This document shows, piece by piece, positions 17,602-26,757 of a stretch of DNA of 64,000 nt (position 1 is its first letter; every line of letters starts with the position of its first letter). The stretch is from positions 31,639-95,638 of the forward strand of contig CAYHCF010000012.1 in NCBI GenBank assembly GCA_964355075.1. The letters run 5' to 3'. This DNA comes from B1 sp964355075 (lineage in GTDB: Bacteria; Bacteroidota; Bacteroidia; UKL13-3). The translations under genes were made by a program, and so were the position numbers. Under the pieces are notes generated by a model, which did not search any database, was not told the DNA's origin, and saw only the letters and a list, made by a program, of their open reading frames with translations.

Positions 17602-20600
17602 ATGACGAAATATACCGAATATAAAAAATTAGATTTCCCGGCATTTGAAGAGGAAATTTTGAAGTTTTGGAGCGAAAACAAAATTTTTGAACAAAGTGTA
17701 AGCAGTCGCGAAGGTGCCCCCGCTTTTGTGTTTTATGAAGGCCCGCCCAGTGCAAATGGCTTGCCCGGTATTCATCATGTGATGGCCCGTGCGGTGAAAG
17801 ATGTCTTTTGCAGATACCATACCTTAAAAGGATTTCAGGTAAAACGTAAAGGGGGCTGGGATACTCATGGTTTGCCCATTGAACTTCAGGTTGAAAAAAC
17901 TTTGGGAATAACCAAGGAAGATATTGGCAAAAAGATTTCGGTTGCCGAATACAATGATGCCTGTCGCAAGGATGTGATGAAATATACCGATATCTGGGAC
18001 AAACTCACCAATCGCATGGGTTATTGGGTTGATCTGTCGGATCCCTATATCACTTACGAAAACAACTATATTGAAAGCTTGTGGAATTTGTTGAAAATGT
18101 TATACGACAAAGGATATTTGTACAAAGGTTATACCATTCAACCCTATTCACCGGCTGCGGGAACAGGCTTGAGCAGTCATGAGCTGAACCAACCCGGTAC
18201 CTACAAAGATGTAAAAGACAATACTGTTGTTGCCCAGTTTAAAGTAATCGGTTTACCTTCTGTTTTTGAGAAAAATGATATTAAAATTGAAGGCGAATTA
18301 TTTTTTATTGCCTGGACAACCACTCCCTGGACTTTGCCCTCTAATACAGCTTTGGCTGTTGGTGAAAAGATTAGCTATGCAGTTGTTAATACCTTTAATC
18401 AATATACGCATTTACCCATTACAGTTGTTTTAGCAAAGGAATTATTAGATAAATATTTCCCCTTAGAAAACGCGCAGCTTTCAATGGAAGATTACAAGAA
18501 AGATGGCAAAAAAATCCCATTTAAAGTGTTGGGTGAACTCAAAGGGAAAGACCTTGCTGGGATTTGTTACGAACAGTTATTGCCATACGTAAAACCAACG
18601 GATGGAGACGCTTTTAAAGTAGTATTGGGCGATTTTGTGACTACTGAGGATGGAACAGGAATTGTTCATATTGCTCCTAGTTTCGGTGCTGATGACTTTA
18701 GAGTTGCCAAACTGAATGGATTGGGGTCATTAACCCTTGTTGATAAAAGAGGCAGGTTTGTGGAAGAGATAAAGGATGAAATTTTCCCTTTAGGTGGCAA
18801 GCTTGTGAAAGAAGCCTATTTAACAGAAGAGGAAAAGGCCGCTGAGCTTGGCATCCAGCAGATTCGTTTAGCGGGTATCATACCGAAATTGGAAAAATAC
18901 CTGAGCGTTGATGAACTGATCGCTTTGAAACTTAAAATTGAAAACAAAGCCTTCAAAATTGAGAAATATGAGCATACCTACCCCCATTGCTGGCGAACGG
19001 ATAAACCCATTCTATATTACCCCTTAGAAAGTTGGTTCATCAAAACAACCGCAGTGAAGGAACGATTGGTTGAACTCAACAAAACCATCAACTGGAAACC
19101 TGAACACACGGGTACCGGTCGCTTTGGAAATTGGCTTGATAATCTGGTGGATTGGAATCTTTCTCGTTCCCGTTTTTGGGGAACCCCTCTGCCTATTTGG
19201 AGAACAGAAGATGGCAGTGAAGAAAAATGTATAGGTTCCATTGAAGAACTCAAACTCGAAATAAAAAAATCGGTGGAAGCCGGTTTTTTAGCAACAAACT
19301 TTGAGATCGATGATTTGCACAAACCCTATGTTGATCAGGTGATTTTGGTTTCATCAAAGGGGGAAAAGATGCTTCGCGAAGCCGATTTAATTGATGTCTG
19401 GTTCGATAGTGGTGCAATGCCATACGCCCAATGGCACTGGCCTTTTGAAAACGAGGAAGTGTTCAGAAAAAATTTCCCGGCCGATTTTATCGCAGAAGGA
19501 GTTGACCAAACACGTGGATGGTTTTTTACTCTACATGCCTTAAGTGTTTTACTTTTCGACAGTATCAGCTATAAAAATGTAATTGCAAACGGTTTGGTTC
19601 TCGACAAAAACGGGAATAAAATGAGTAAGCGGGTGGGTAATGTGGTTGATCCTTTTAAAACCATTGACCAATATGGTGCCGATTCCACACGTTGGTATAT
19701 GCTCACAAACAGCGACCCATGGGATAATTTAAAATTTGACCTGGAAGGCGTGGCCGAAAGTCAAAGGAAATTTTTCGGCACACTTTATAATATCTATTCC
19801 TTTTTTGCATTATACGCCAATATTGATGGCTTTTCCTATAAAGAAGAAGAAATTCCGCTTGAGAAAAGGCCTGAAATTGACAGATGGATTTTGTCTCTGC
19901 TCAATACTTTGGTTCTAAAAGTGGGAAAACAAATGGACGCTTATGACCCCACTCCTGCCAATCGAGCCATTCAGGATTTTGTGGGAGAAAACTTAAGTAA
20001 TTGGTATGTACGCCTTTGTAGAAGGAGATTTTGGAAGGGTGAATATTCAACGGATAAAATTTCAGCATTTCAAACCCTTTATACCTGCTTGAACACAATC
20101 AGTAAATTGATTTCACCGGTTGCTCCTTTTTATGCCGATCGCTTATTCCGGGACTTAAATACAGTAACAGGCAAAGAATCAAGTATTTCTGTTCATTTAA
20201 GTAATTTCCCTTTAGTTAATTATTCCTGGATCAACCCAGAATTGGAAGAGCAAATGGAGTATGCACAAAAGATTTCCTCTTTGGTGCTTTCTTTACGCAA
20301 AAAAGAGAATATTAAAGTCCGTCAACCTCTGCAAAAAATTCTTATTCCACTCATTGACAAAAGAATAAAAGATGAAATTATCCATGTTAAGGACCTGATA
20401 CTGGCTGAAGTAAATGTGAAGGAATTAGCATTTATCGATGCGATTGATAAGACCATAAAACCGAATTATAAGACTTTAGGGAAAAAAGTTGGCTCCAAAA
20501 TGAAGGAAGTCGCCGCTAAAATCTTGGAATTTACCCAGGATCAAATCATTCAATTGGAGCAGAATGGCGTATTTGAACTTGAAATTGAGGGAGAAAGACT

Positions 20601-20967
20601 GGAAATTTTGCACACCGATGTAGAAATATTATCCGCTGAAATTTCGGGTTATAAAGTGGCCAACGAAGGTAAAATTACGGTGGCATTGGATGTCAATCTT
20701 ACTGATTCTCTGAGAGAAGAAGGAATTGCCAGAGAACTAATCAGTAAATTACAAAACCTAAGAAAAGAGATGAATTTTGACGTAAGCGACAAAATAATGG
20801 TTAAAATTGCATCAAACGATTATATAAAAAATTCTATAAATCACTACAAAACATATATTTGCAGCGAAATTTTGGCAACCTCAATAACTGTAGAACCAGA
20901 AATTGCTCAGGCTAAGGATATTATGGTTGACGAAGTTAAATTGTATATTGAAATAGTAAAATCATAA
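17602..20967 (+). CDS. ileS: Isoleucyl-tRNA synthetase
   Basis: Charges tRNA-Ile. It has 1,121 residues, the long form normal in Bacteroidota and related to the eukaryote-like type. The class I HIGH motif appears as GIHH (56-59, in ANGLPGIHHVMARA), the KMSKS motif as KMSKR (673-677), and the CP1 editing domain (AWTTTPWTLPSNTAL) is complete; a C-terminal anticodon-binding domain follows. ileS, the DksA-like gene and lspA follow in the order commonly seen in this phylum, with only 9 bases between ileS and the next gene. Confidence 0.97.
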   Translation: MTKYTEYKKLDFPAFEEEILKFWSENKIFEQSVSSREGAPAFVFYEGPPSANGLPGIHHVMARAVKDVFCRYHTLKGFQVKRKGGWDTHGLPIELQVEKTLGITKEDIGKKISVAEYNDACRKDVMKYTDIWDKLTNRMGYWVDLSDPYITYENNYIESLWNLLKMLYDKGYLYKGYTIQPYSPAAGTGLSSHELNQPGTYKDVKDNTVVAQFKVIGLPSVFEKNDIKIEGELFFIAWTTTPWTLPSNTALAVGEKISYAVVNTFNQYTHLPITVVLAKELLDKYFPLENAQLSMEDYKKDGKKIPFKVLGELKGKDLAGICYEQLLPYVKPTDGDAFKVVLGDFVTTEDGTGIVHIAPSFGADDFRVAKLNGLGSLTLVDKRGRFVEEIKDEIFPLGGKLVKEAYLTEEEKAAELGIQQIRLAGIIPKLEKYLSVDELIALKLKIENKAFKIEKYEHTYPHCWRTDKPILYYPLESWFIKTTAVKERLVELNKTINWKPEHTGTGRFGNWLDNLVDWNLSRSRFWGTPLPIWRTEDGSEEKCIGSIEELKLEIKKSVEAGFLATNFEIDDLHKPYVDQVILVSSKGEKMLREADLIDVWFDSGAMPYAQWHWPFENEEVFRKNFPADFIAEGVDQTRGWFFTLHALSVLLFDSISYKNVIANGLVLDKNGNKMSKRVGNVVDPFKTIDQYGADSTRWYMLTNSDPWDNLKFDLEGVAESQRKFFGTLYNIYSFFALYANIDGFSYKEEEIPLEKRPEIDRWILSLLNTLVLKVGKQMDAYDPTPANRAIQDFVGENLSNWYVRLCRRRFWKGEYSTDKISAFQTLYTCLNTISKLISPVAPFYADRLFRDLNTVTGKESSISVHLSNFPLVNYSWINPELEEQMEYAQKISSLVLSLRKKENIKVRQPLQKILIPLIDKRIKDEIIHVKDLILAEVNVKELAFIDAIDKTIKPNYKTLGKKVGSKMKEVAAKILEFTQDQIIQLEQNGVFELEIEGERLEILHTDVEILSAEISGYKVANEGKITVALDVNLTDSLREEGIARELISKLQNLRKEMNFDVSDKIMVKIASNDYIKNSINHYKTYICSEILATSITVEPEIAQAKDIMVDEVKLYIEIVKS

Positions 20968-20976
20968 ACTACTATA

Positions 20977-22494
20977 ATGGCGAAGAAAATCAAAAAAACT
21001 GTTGCAAAAAAACCATTGAAAAAGGTTAGTGCAAAAAAAGTTGTTGCTAAAACACCTTTGAAAAAGGTTAGTGCAAAAAAAGTTGTTGCTAAAGCCCCTT
21101 TGAAAAAGGTTAGTGCAAAAAAAGTTGTTGCTAAAACCCCTCTGAAAAAGGTTAGTGCAAAAAAAGTTGTTGCTAAAACACCTTTGAAAAAAGTAAGTGC
21201 AAAAAAAGTTGTTGCTAAAACCCCTTTGAAAAAGGTAAGTGCAAAAAAAGTTATTACTAAAACACCTTTGAAAAAAGTGCCTGCCAAAAAAATTGCTTCT
21301 AAAAAGGTTGTTACTAAAACTCCTCTGAAGAAAGTGCCTGCCAAAAAGGTGATTGCCAAAATTCCTTTGAAAAAAGTGCTTTCCAAAAAAAGGCCTGTCA
21401 AAACTCCTTTGAATAAAAAACTTTCGAAAAAGGTGATATCCAAAACCACCTTGAAAAAAGTAGTTGCCAAAAAAGTAGTTGCCAAAACTCCTCTGAAGAA
21501 ACTTCCTCTGAAAAAAACTGTAATTGCAAAAACTTTGGTAAAGGTTACACCAGCTAAAAATGCAAGGTCTCTTCCAAAGAAAACTTTGAAAACGCTTGTA
21601 AAAAATGTCGCTTCTAAAAAGCTTTTAAAGGCTAAACCCCAAAAGAAAATTACAAAGGTTATTTTAAATAAAGCCACAAAAAAGACCGCTCCAAAAAAAG
21701 TAAATCAGGTTGTTGCAAAAAAAGTGTTGCCTAAAAAAACAATCAAAGCAGGCACTAAAAAAGTGATTGAAAATCTGACCCTTAATAAGGTTACTAAACT
21801 TACTCCAAAAAAATCTATTAAAAGGTATATGCCGGTTTTTAGCAAGAAACTAGCTAAACCAATAACAAAAAACCCGCCTGTCAAAACAACACTGAAACCT
21901 GTAATTGGAAAAACACAATCTAAAATAGTTTCTCATAAAGGTGCTAAAGTGAAACTGAAGACCTATGGAAAACCGGGTCAAAAAGTTGAAGTCCTGATTA
22001 AGAAACCTGTAATCATTGAACCCGTAAAAGTGATTGATACGCCAAAACCCTTATTCTCGGTCGTTAACAAACAAGCTATTTTTGAAGAGAAAAAAATTGA
22101 AATCCAATCAGATACCGCAGATTCATTGCGATATAGTGATAGCGACCTGAAGGAGTTTAAAGAAATTATTATTAAAAAGATTTCACTGGCCAAAGAGGAG
22201 TTAAACAATTTGCTAGCCCAGTTACAGAATCCCGGTATTAATGGGGGCGCCGATACGGATAATGCTTATAATAAATTAGATGATGGTGCCTCAACTTCCG
22301 AAAAAGAATACTTGAGTCAATTAGCCTCCCGTCAACGTAAGTTTATTGAAAACCTTGAAAATGCCCTGATTCGGATTGAGAACAAAACTTATGGAATTTG
22401 TAAAGTTACCGGCAAACTAATTTCGAAAGAACGATTACGTGCTGTACCTCATACTACTTTGAGTATGGAAGCTAAATTGCAGCAATACAAATAA
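20977..22494 (+). CDS. DksA/TraR-like protein with long lysine-repeat N-terminus
   Basis: Protein of 505 residues in two unlike parts. Residues about 1-370 are extremely basic and repetitive; residues 15-98 are six near-identical copies of KKVSAKKVVAKTPL, then increasingly diverged variants, resembling histone H1-like nucleoid proteins. Residues about 385-505 are a DksA/TraR-type domain: a coiled coil with NAYNKLDDGA at its tip, then YGICKVTGKLISKERLRAVPHTTLS. Only one of the four zinc-finger cysteines remains, as I recall for Bacteroidota members. The position between ileS and lspA is where this phylum usually has a DksA-like gene of about 125 residues, so the N-terminus is an added extension. 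Likely role: RNA polymerase binding plus DNA binding or compaction; inferred. Confidence 0.85.
   Translation: MAKKIKKTVAKKPLKKVSAKKVVAKTPLKKVSAKKVVAKAPLKKVSAKKVVAKTPLKKVSAKKVVAKTPLKKVSAKKVVAKTPLKKVSAKKVITKTPLKKVPAKKIASKKVVTKTPLKKVPAKKVIAKIPLKKVLSKKRPVKTPLNKKLSKKVISKTTLKKVVAKKVVAKTPLKKLPLKKTVIAKTLVKVTPAKNARSLPKKTLKTLVKNVASKKLLKAKPQKKITKVILNKATKKTAPKKVNQVVAKKVLPKKTIKAGTKKVIENLTLNKVTKLTPKKSIKRYMPVFSKKLAKPITKNPPVKTTLKPVIGKTQSKIVSHKGAKVKLKTYGKPGQKVEVLIKKPVIIEPVKVIDTPKPLFSVVNKQAIFEEKKIEIQSDTADSLRYSDSDLKEFKEIIIKKISLAKEELNNLLAQLQNPGINGGADTDNAYNKLDDGASTSEKEYLSQLASRQRKFIENLENALIRIENKTYGICKVTGKLISKERLRAVPHTTLSMEAKLQQYK
21019..21270 (+). repeat. Six in-frame 42-bp tandem repeats
   Basis: Six consecutive 42-base units encode KKVSAKKVVAKTPL (fourth-from-last residue A in unit 2; unit 6 reads VITKTPL). 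Units differ by few, mostly silent, bases (for example ACACCT/ACCCCT), so expansion is recent enough to remain slippage-prone. Diverged copies continue to about 21530. Confidence 0.9.
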
Positions 22495-22584
22495 GAAAAA
22501 ACCGGGTATAATTTGCAGAGAACCGGAAGTAATCTGCTAATATGCAATGTCACTTACCTAATGCCGTGGCACAAATAATTTCAT

Positions 22585-23205
22585 ATGAAAATAAAAAGCT
22601 TTGCTATTCCTTTTCTAATCCTTGTGCTGGTTTTATTTTTCGACCAATACTTTAAGTTCTATATCAAACAACACTTTTTTCTGGGAGAGGAAGTATCCGT
22701 TATAGGCAATTGGTTCAGGTTGCATTTTACTGAAAATTATGGAATGGCTTTTGGACTTGAATTTGGCGGGAAAACAGGTAAAATTATTCTGACCTTATTT
22801 CGGATCCTTTTCGTAGTCGCCATCGCCTACTATATTAAAACCCTGATTGATAATAACACAAAACCCATATACGTCTATTCCTGGGTGTTGATTGTTGCCG
22901 GAGCCGTTGGTAACATAATTGACAGCGTTTTTTACGGTGTGTATTTCGGTTACGATGCCTGGTTTCATGGAAGGGTGGTTGACATGCTTTATTTTCCACT
23001 TATTCGCACTACTATTCCAGAGAACTTTCCATTCTGGGCAGGAGAAGACTTTGAGTTTTTCAGACCTGTTTTCAATATCGCCGATGCCGCCATCAGTATT
23101 GGGTTTGTGTTGATTCTTATTTTCCAGAAATCTTCAACTGCCTTAATTGAGAAAACAGAAGCAAACAATACGGCTTCCATGGTTGAGCATGAACCAAAAG
23201 GATAA
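22585..23205 (+). CDS. lspA: Lipoprotein signal peptidase
   Basis: Inner-membrane aspartyl protease that removes signal peptides from diacylglyceryl-prolipoproteins. It has 206 residues with four transmembrane segments (about 8-26, 65-85, 95-115, 165-185). Family motifs: FTENYGMAFG, GAVGNIIDSVFYG, and the catalytic aspartates in VVDML and FNIADAAIS. A loop between the third and fourth helices is longer than in E. coli, as I recall for Bacteroidota enzymes. It lies 90 bases downstream of the DksA-like gene. Confidence 0.95.
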   Translation: MKIKSFAIPFLILVLVLFFDQYFKFYIKQHFFLGEEVSVIGNWFRLHFTENYGMAFGLEFGGKTGKIILTLFRILFVVAIAYYIKTLIDNNTKPIYVYSWVLIVAGAVGNIIDSVFYGVYFGYDAWFHGRVVDMLYFPLIRTTIPENFPFWAGEDFEFFRPVFNIADAAISIGFVLILIFQKSSTALIEKTEANNTASMVEHEPKG

Positions 23206-23224
23206 AGAGATTTTTGCTTTAATA

Positions 23225-23370
23225 ATAGTCTGTCCATTTAGTTGAGAGTCTGAGCTAGAATGTTCTCTGTCAAGGCATGCGAAGTTCGTAAAAAGCGCAG
23301 TTTACTTGTGTAAATGAGCATTTTTACGAATGAGCATAACGCAGCCAGAGGACATTATAGACAGACTCTA
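23225..23370. repeat. Large imperfect palindrome (MITE-like)
   Basis: About 145 bases between the convergent lspA and serS fold into one long hairpin. Outer arms: AGTCTGTC (23227-23234) with GACAGACT (23360-23367). Next: AATGTTCTCTG (23249-23259) with CAGAGGACATT (near 23345-23355). Next: TTCGTAAAAA with TTTTTACGAA, then TTTAC/GTAAA at the tip. The last bases CTA supply the TAG stop of serS. It encodes no protein. It could be a non-autonomous transposon relic or a two-way terminator. Confidence 0.65.
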
Positions 23371-24639
23371 ATTGATTAAATCAAACCCGCAATAAGGAAC
23401 TAAAGCCTTAGGAATTCTGATTCCCTCAGGTGTTTGATTGTTCTCCAATAATGTAGCCAAAATTCTCGGCAATGCCAGTGCGCTGCCATTCAAAGTATGA
23501 ACCAATTGATTTTTCCCATCCTTATTTTTGAATCTGCATTTTAAGCGATTTGCCTGAAAGCTTTCGAAATTTGAAGTTGAACTCACCTCCAACCATCGTC
23601 CCTGAGCAGCACTGTATGTTTCAAAATCGTAAGTTAATGCCGAAGAAAAACTCATGTCGCCACCACACAAACGTAAAATACGATAAGGTAATTCCAATTT
23701 TTCTAATATTCCCTGTACATGCTTTACCATTTCCTCCAGGATCTCATATGATTTTTCAGGATGGGCAATCTGAACGATCTCCACTTTATCAAACTGATGA
23801 AGTCGGTTCAAGCCACGTACATGAGCTCCCCAAGCTCCGGCTTCTCTCCTGAAACAAGCAGTATACCCTGTGTTTTTGATAGGTAATTCTTCTTCCTTTA
23901 AAATTACATCCCGGTACAAATTGGTGATGGGTACCTCAGCTGTTGGAATCAGGTATAAATCATCGACTGTAACGTGATACATCTGACCTTCTTTATCAGG
24001 TAATTGGCCGGTTCCAAAACCTGACTCGGCATTTACCAATAAGGGAGGCATTATTTCATGATACCCGGCTTGAATAGCCTGATCCAAAAAGAAATTTATT
24101 AAGGCTCGCTGTATTCTGGCACCTTTACCTTTATAAACCGGAAATCCAGCCCCCGTAATTTTTGCTCCCAGTTCAAAATCGATTAAATCGTATTTTTTGA
24201 TCAGATCCCAATGGGGCACAGAACCCTCAGGCAGATCAGGAATTTCTCCCCACTGCAAAATGTTCTCGTTTTCTTCCGGCGTTTGTCCGAATGGAACTGA
24301 ATGATGCGGAAGATTTGGGATACTTATCAATACCTCAAATAATTTTTGCTCTAATAATTTGCTTTCCTCTTCCAGTACCTTCACACTTTCCTTCAGGATG
24401 AGCGTATTTTCCTTTATTGCTTCGGCACCCAATTTGTCACCGGTTTTCATTAACTCACCTACCTTTTTTGCAAGTGAATTTGCCTCCGCCTGTTTACGTT
24501 CCATTTCAGCTTTAGCTTTTCTGGAAGCCTCATCCAAATGCATAACCTCATCAATGGCGGCAACATATTTCGGATGCTTTTTGGCAATTCTTGTTTTTAC
24601 ATCTTCCGTATTTTCGCGGATGTATGGTAATGCTAACAT
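23368..24639 (-). CDS. serS: Seryl-tRNA synthetase
   Basis: Class II synthetase charging tRNA-Ser (and tRNA-Sec where present). It has 423 residues. The N-terminal long coiled-coil arm (about 30-105) binds the tRNA variable arm. Class II motif 2 is TGYTACFRREAGAWG, and motif 3 is NGSALALPRILATLLEN near the end. The stop codon TAG is contributed by the large palindrome at 23225-23370. Its gene neighbour upstream is the cyclophilin gene, also on the minus strand, 62 bases away. Confidence 0.97.
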   Translation of the reverse strand: MLALPYIRENTEDVKTRIAKKHPKYVAAIDEVMHLDEASRKAKAEMERKQAEANSLAKKVGELMKTGDKLGAEAIKENTLILKESVKVLEEESKLLEQKLFEVLISIPNLPHHSVPFGQTPEENENILQWGEIPDLPEGSVPHWDLIKKYDLIDFELGAKITGAGFPVYKGKGARIQRALINFFLDQAIQAGYHEIMPPLLVNAESGFGTGQLPDKEGQMYHVTVDDLYLIPTAEVPITNLYRDVILKEEELPIKNTGYTACFRREAGAWGAHVRGLNRLHQFDKVEIVQIAHPEKSYEILEEMVKHVQGILEKLELPYRILRLCGGDMSFSSALTYDFETYSAAQGRWLEVSSTSNFESFQANRLKCRFKNKDGKNQLVHTLNGSALALPRILATLLENNQTPEGIRIPKALVPYCGFDLIN

Positions 24640-24701
24640 ATTTTATTCCTTTCTTAGACCTATAACTTCAGATACAGTTTATTTCAGGAACCGGGTTTCG
24701 A

Positions 24702-25139
24702 TTAGCTTTCAATAACCAGAACCTTTTCCATTTTATCTCCTTCACGAATGCCGTCAATCACATCTAAACCCTCAACAACCTTTCCAAAGCAGGTATGATT
24801 CATGTCTAAATGGGCTGTATTTGCACGGCTATGGCAGATAAAAAATTGAGAACCACCGGTATTTCTTCCGGCATGAGCCATGGATAAAACACCTCTATCA
24901 TGGAATTGGTTTCCACCGCCTAATTCGCAATCAATTTTATAACCCGGTCCACCTGCACCTGTACCTGTGGGATCACCACCCTGAACTACAAAATTTGGAA
25001 TTACCCGATGAAAAATTACGCCATCATAATATCCGCTTTTGGCTAATTTCACAAAATTGGCAACGGTTTTGGGTGCGTCGACATCATAAAATTCAATTTT
25101 CATCACACCTTTTGCTGTGTGGATCTCTGCTTTTGTCAT
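24702..25139 (-). CDS. Cyclophilin-type peptidyl-prolyl isomerase
   Basis: Protein-folding cis-trans isomerase of 145 residues, the minimal cyclophilin fold, with no signal peptide, so cytoplasmic. Active-site stretch FHRVIPNFVVQGGDPTGTG contains the catalytic Arg and Gln; GSQFFI and HTCFGKVVEGLDVI follow. The position equivalent to the cyclosporin-contacting Trp is His (AHLDMNHTCFG), as in many bacterial forms. Divergent from the helicase gene. Confidence 0.93.
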   Translation of the reverse strand: MTKAEIHTAKGVMKIEFYDVDAPKTVANFVKLAKSGYYDGVIFHRVIPNFVVQGGDPTGTGAGGPGYKIDCELGGGNQFHDRGVLSMAHAGRNTGGSQFFICHSRANTAHLDMNHTCFGKVVEGLDVIDGIREGDKMEKVLVIES

Positions 25140-25173
25140 ACTTTTTCTATTGTTTCTTTTAATTTAAGGGCTG

Positions 25174-25204
25174 CGAAGATAAAAAAACCAGCGAAATAAA
25201 CAGA
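25174..25204 (-). promoter_or_regulatory. Promoter for the cyclophilin gene
   Basis: On the minus strand: TCTG (25204-25201), 19 bases, TATCTTCG (25181-25174). It differs by one base in each box from TTTG-N19-TAnnTTTG; the TTCG variant recurs at 63320. Confidence 0.4.
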
Positions 25205-25250
25205 ATAGTGAATTTCATTTTTCCAAATTCGCTGGTTATATCCTGCCGCT

Positions 25251-26639
25251 ATGCCCAAAACCTTCCATTCATTCCGTATTTTCTTTTATCTTGCAAGTGT
25301 GGAACAAGCAATACCAAATTCACCTGATTCAATCGACGATTTTAACAATAATTTCAAGCGTGCATTTGAGGCGATCGAATATACCAATGAATGCCTTTTT
25401 ATTACCGGAAAGGCCGGAACCGGGAAATCAACTTTGTTGAGGCATTTTGTAAAAAACACAAAAAAACAAGTGGTCGTTTTGGCTCCAACGGGTATTGCTG
25501 CCATAAATGTTGGAGGTGCTACCCTCCATTCATTTTTCTATTTTCCTTTTCGTCCGCTTGTAGCACAAGATGATGAGATAAAAAAGTTCGCAAAATCAAG
25601 TGATAAGTTTAAAATAATGCATAAGCTTGATACGCTTATCATTGATGAAGCCTCTATGCTGCGTGCCGATTTAATTGACGCCATTGACTACTCTTTACGA
25701 ATAAACGGTGGCGATATGAAAAAGCCATTTGGGGGAAAACAAGTAGTTTTTTTTGGCGACCTTTTCCAATTAGAACCTGTGGTTCAAAACAGTGAAATTG
25801 AACGGTATTTATTTACTGAGTATTACCGAAGTCATTATTTTTTCGATGCCAAAGTATTCAATGAGGTGCATTTGCTTTGCATAGAACTAAGAAAAGTTTA
25901 CCGGCAAACCGACCCCGATTTCATTAAATTATTAGACAGTATCCGGCTCAAAAATGCCGATGAATATGATTTGAGCAAATTAAATGTCAGGGTACAAAAA
26001 AACTTTGAACCACCCAATAACGAATTTTATGTTAACCTTTGTACCCGAAATTTTACTGCTGCCGGTATTAATGAATTTGAGCTTCGAAAGTTGAAAGGAG
26101 CTGAATATATTTATAAAGGAATCATAGAAAATGAATTTAATATCAAGCAATTACCAACCGAATCGGTACTGGTATTAAAAGAAGGTGCCCAAATCATTTT
26201 TATAAAAAACAACCCGGAAGGAAAATGGGTAAATGGGACCATTGCCAAAATTAAAAATTTACTGCCCGATAAGATAGAAGTATTGCTGGAAAACGGAACT
26301 GTTGAAGAAGTTAAAATGGAAACCTGGGAAAATAAATTGTACCGCTGGGATGCGGATAATCGTAGGGTAAAGAGTGAAACAATTGGAACTTTTAAACAAT
26401 ATCCCATAAAACTTGCCTGGGCCATTACAATTCATAAAAGTCAGGGATTAACTTTTGAAAAAATGATCATTGAATTAGGCGGTGGAACCTTTGCACATGG
26501 GCAATTATATGTTGCTCTGAGCCGATGCCGGAATCTGGAAGGAATGGTTTTGCGTGAACCCATTCAATTAAAAGACATGATTATTGACGATAGAGTTATT
26601 GATTACGCCCGAAATTTTGCCGCCCTCGAAGATTGTTAG
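25251..26639 (+). CDS. Pif1-like SF1 DNA helicase
   Basis: SF1B helicase of 462 residues related to Pif1/RecD2. Walker A is GKAGTGKST (about 53-61), motif Ia APTGIAAINVGGATLHSFF, motif II IIDEASM, motif III FFGDLFQLEPV, and the C-terminal UvrD_C_2-like motif TIHKSQGLTFEKMIIELG with YVALSRCR. No extra nuclease domain. Pif1-like enzymes resolve G-quadruplexes and assist replication. The ATG at 25251 gives a hydrophobic leader unlike the family; a GTG at 25299 (start VEQAIPNSPDS) is an alternative. Confidence 0.9.
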   Translation: MPKTFHSFRIFFYLASVEQAIPNSPDSIDDFNNNFKRAFEAIEYTNECLFITGKAGTGKSTLLRHFVKNTKKQVVVLAPTGIAAINVGGATLHSFFYFPFRPLVAQDDEIKKFAKSSDKFKIMHKLDTLIIDEASMLRADLIDAIDYSLRINGGDMKKPFGGKQVVFFGDLFQLEPVVQNSEIERYLFTEYYRSHYFFDAKVFNEVHLLCIELRKVYRQTDPDFIKLLDSIRLKNADEYDLSKLNVRVQKNFEPPNNEFYVNLCTRNFTAAGINEFELRKLKGAEYIYKGIIENEFNIKQLPTESVLVLKEGAQIIFIKNNPEGKWVNGTIAKIKNLLPDKIEVLLENGTVEEVKMETWENKLYRWDADNRRVKSETIGTFKQYPIKLAWAITIHKSQGLTFEKMIIELGGGTFAHGQLYVALSRCRNLEGMVLREPIQLKDMIIDDRVIDYARNFAALEDC

Positions 26640-26675
26640 GGGAGAGTAGGTAATCGGTATTCGGTAATAGGTCCC

Positions 26676-26725
26676 TTCAGCAAGCTCAGGATGACAAATT
26701 TTGCTGTCATAGTGAGCCTGTCGAA
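26676..26725. repeat. REP-like inverted pair
   Basis: Two 21-base arms (26676-26696 and 26705-26725) match as inverted repeats at 16 of 21 positions around an 8-base loop; the shared core is GCTCA..ATGACA. They lie between two convergent genes, as REP/BIME-type elements do. I recall closely similar phrases as dispersed extragenic repeats in Bacteroidota. Confidence 0.55.
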
Positions 26726-26757
26726 CTACGGTAATCTGTCAATTTGCAATTGTTTCC

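Noticed and set aside
21019..21530. CRISPR array as explanation of the regular repeats
   Set aside because: Units are head-to-tail with no spacers and keep a reading frame; this is a protein repeat.
20907..21677. Long minus-strand frame of 256 codons opposite the DksA-like gene
   Set aside because: It is the mirror of the lysine-repeat DNA (Phe/Thr-rich by necessity); the plus-strand protein has a real domain.
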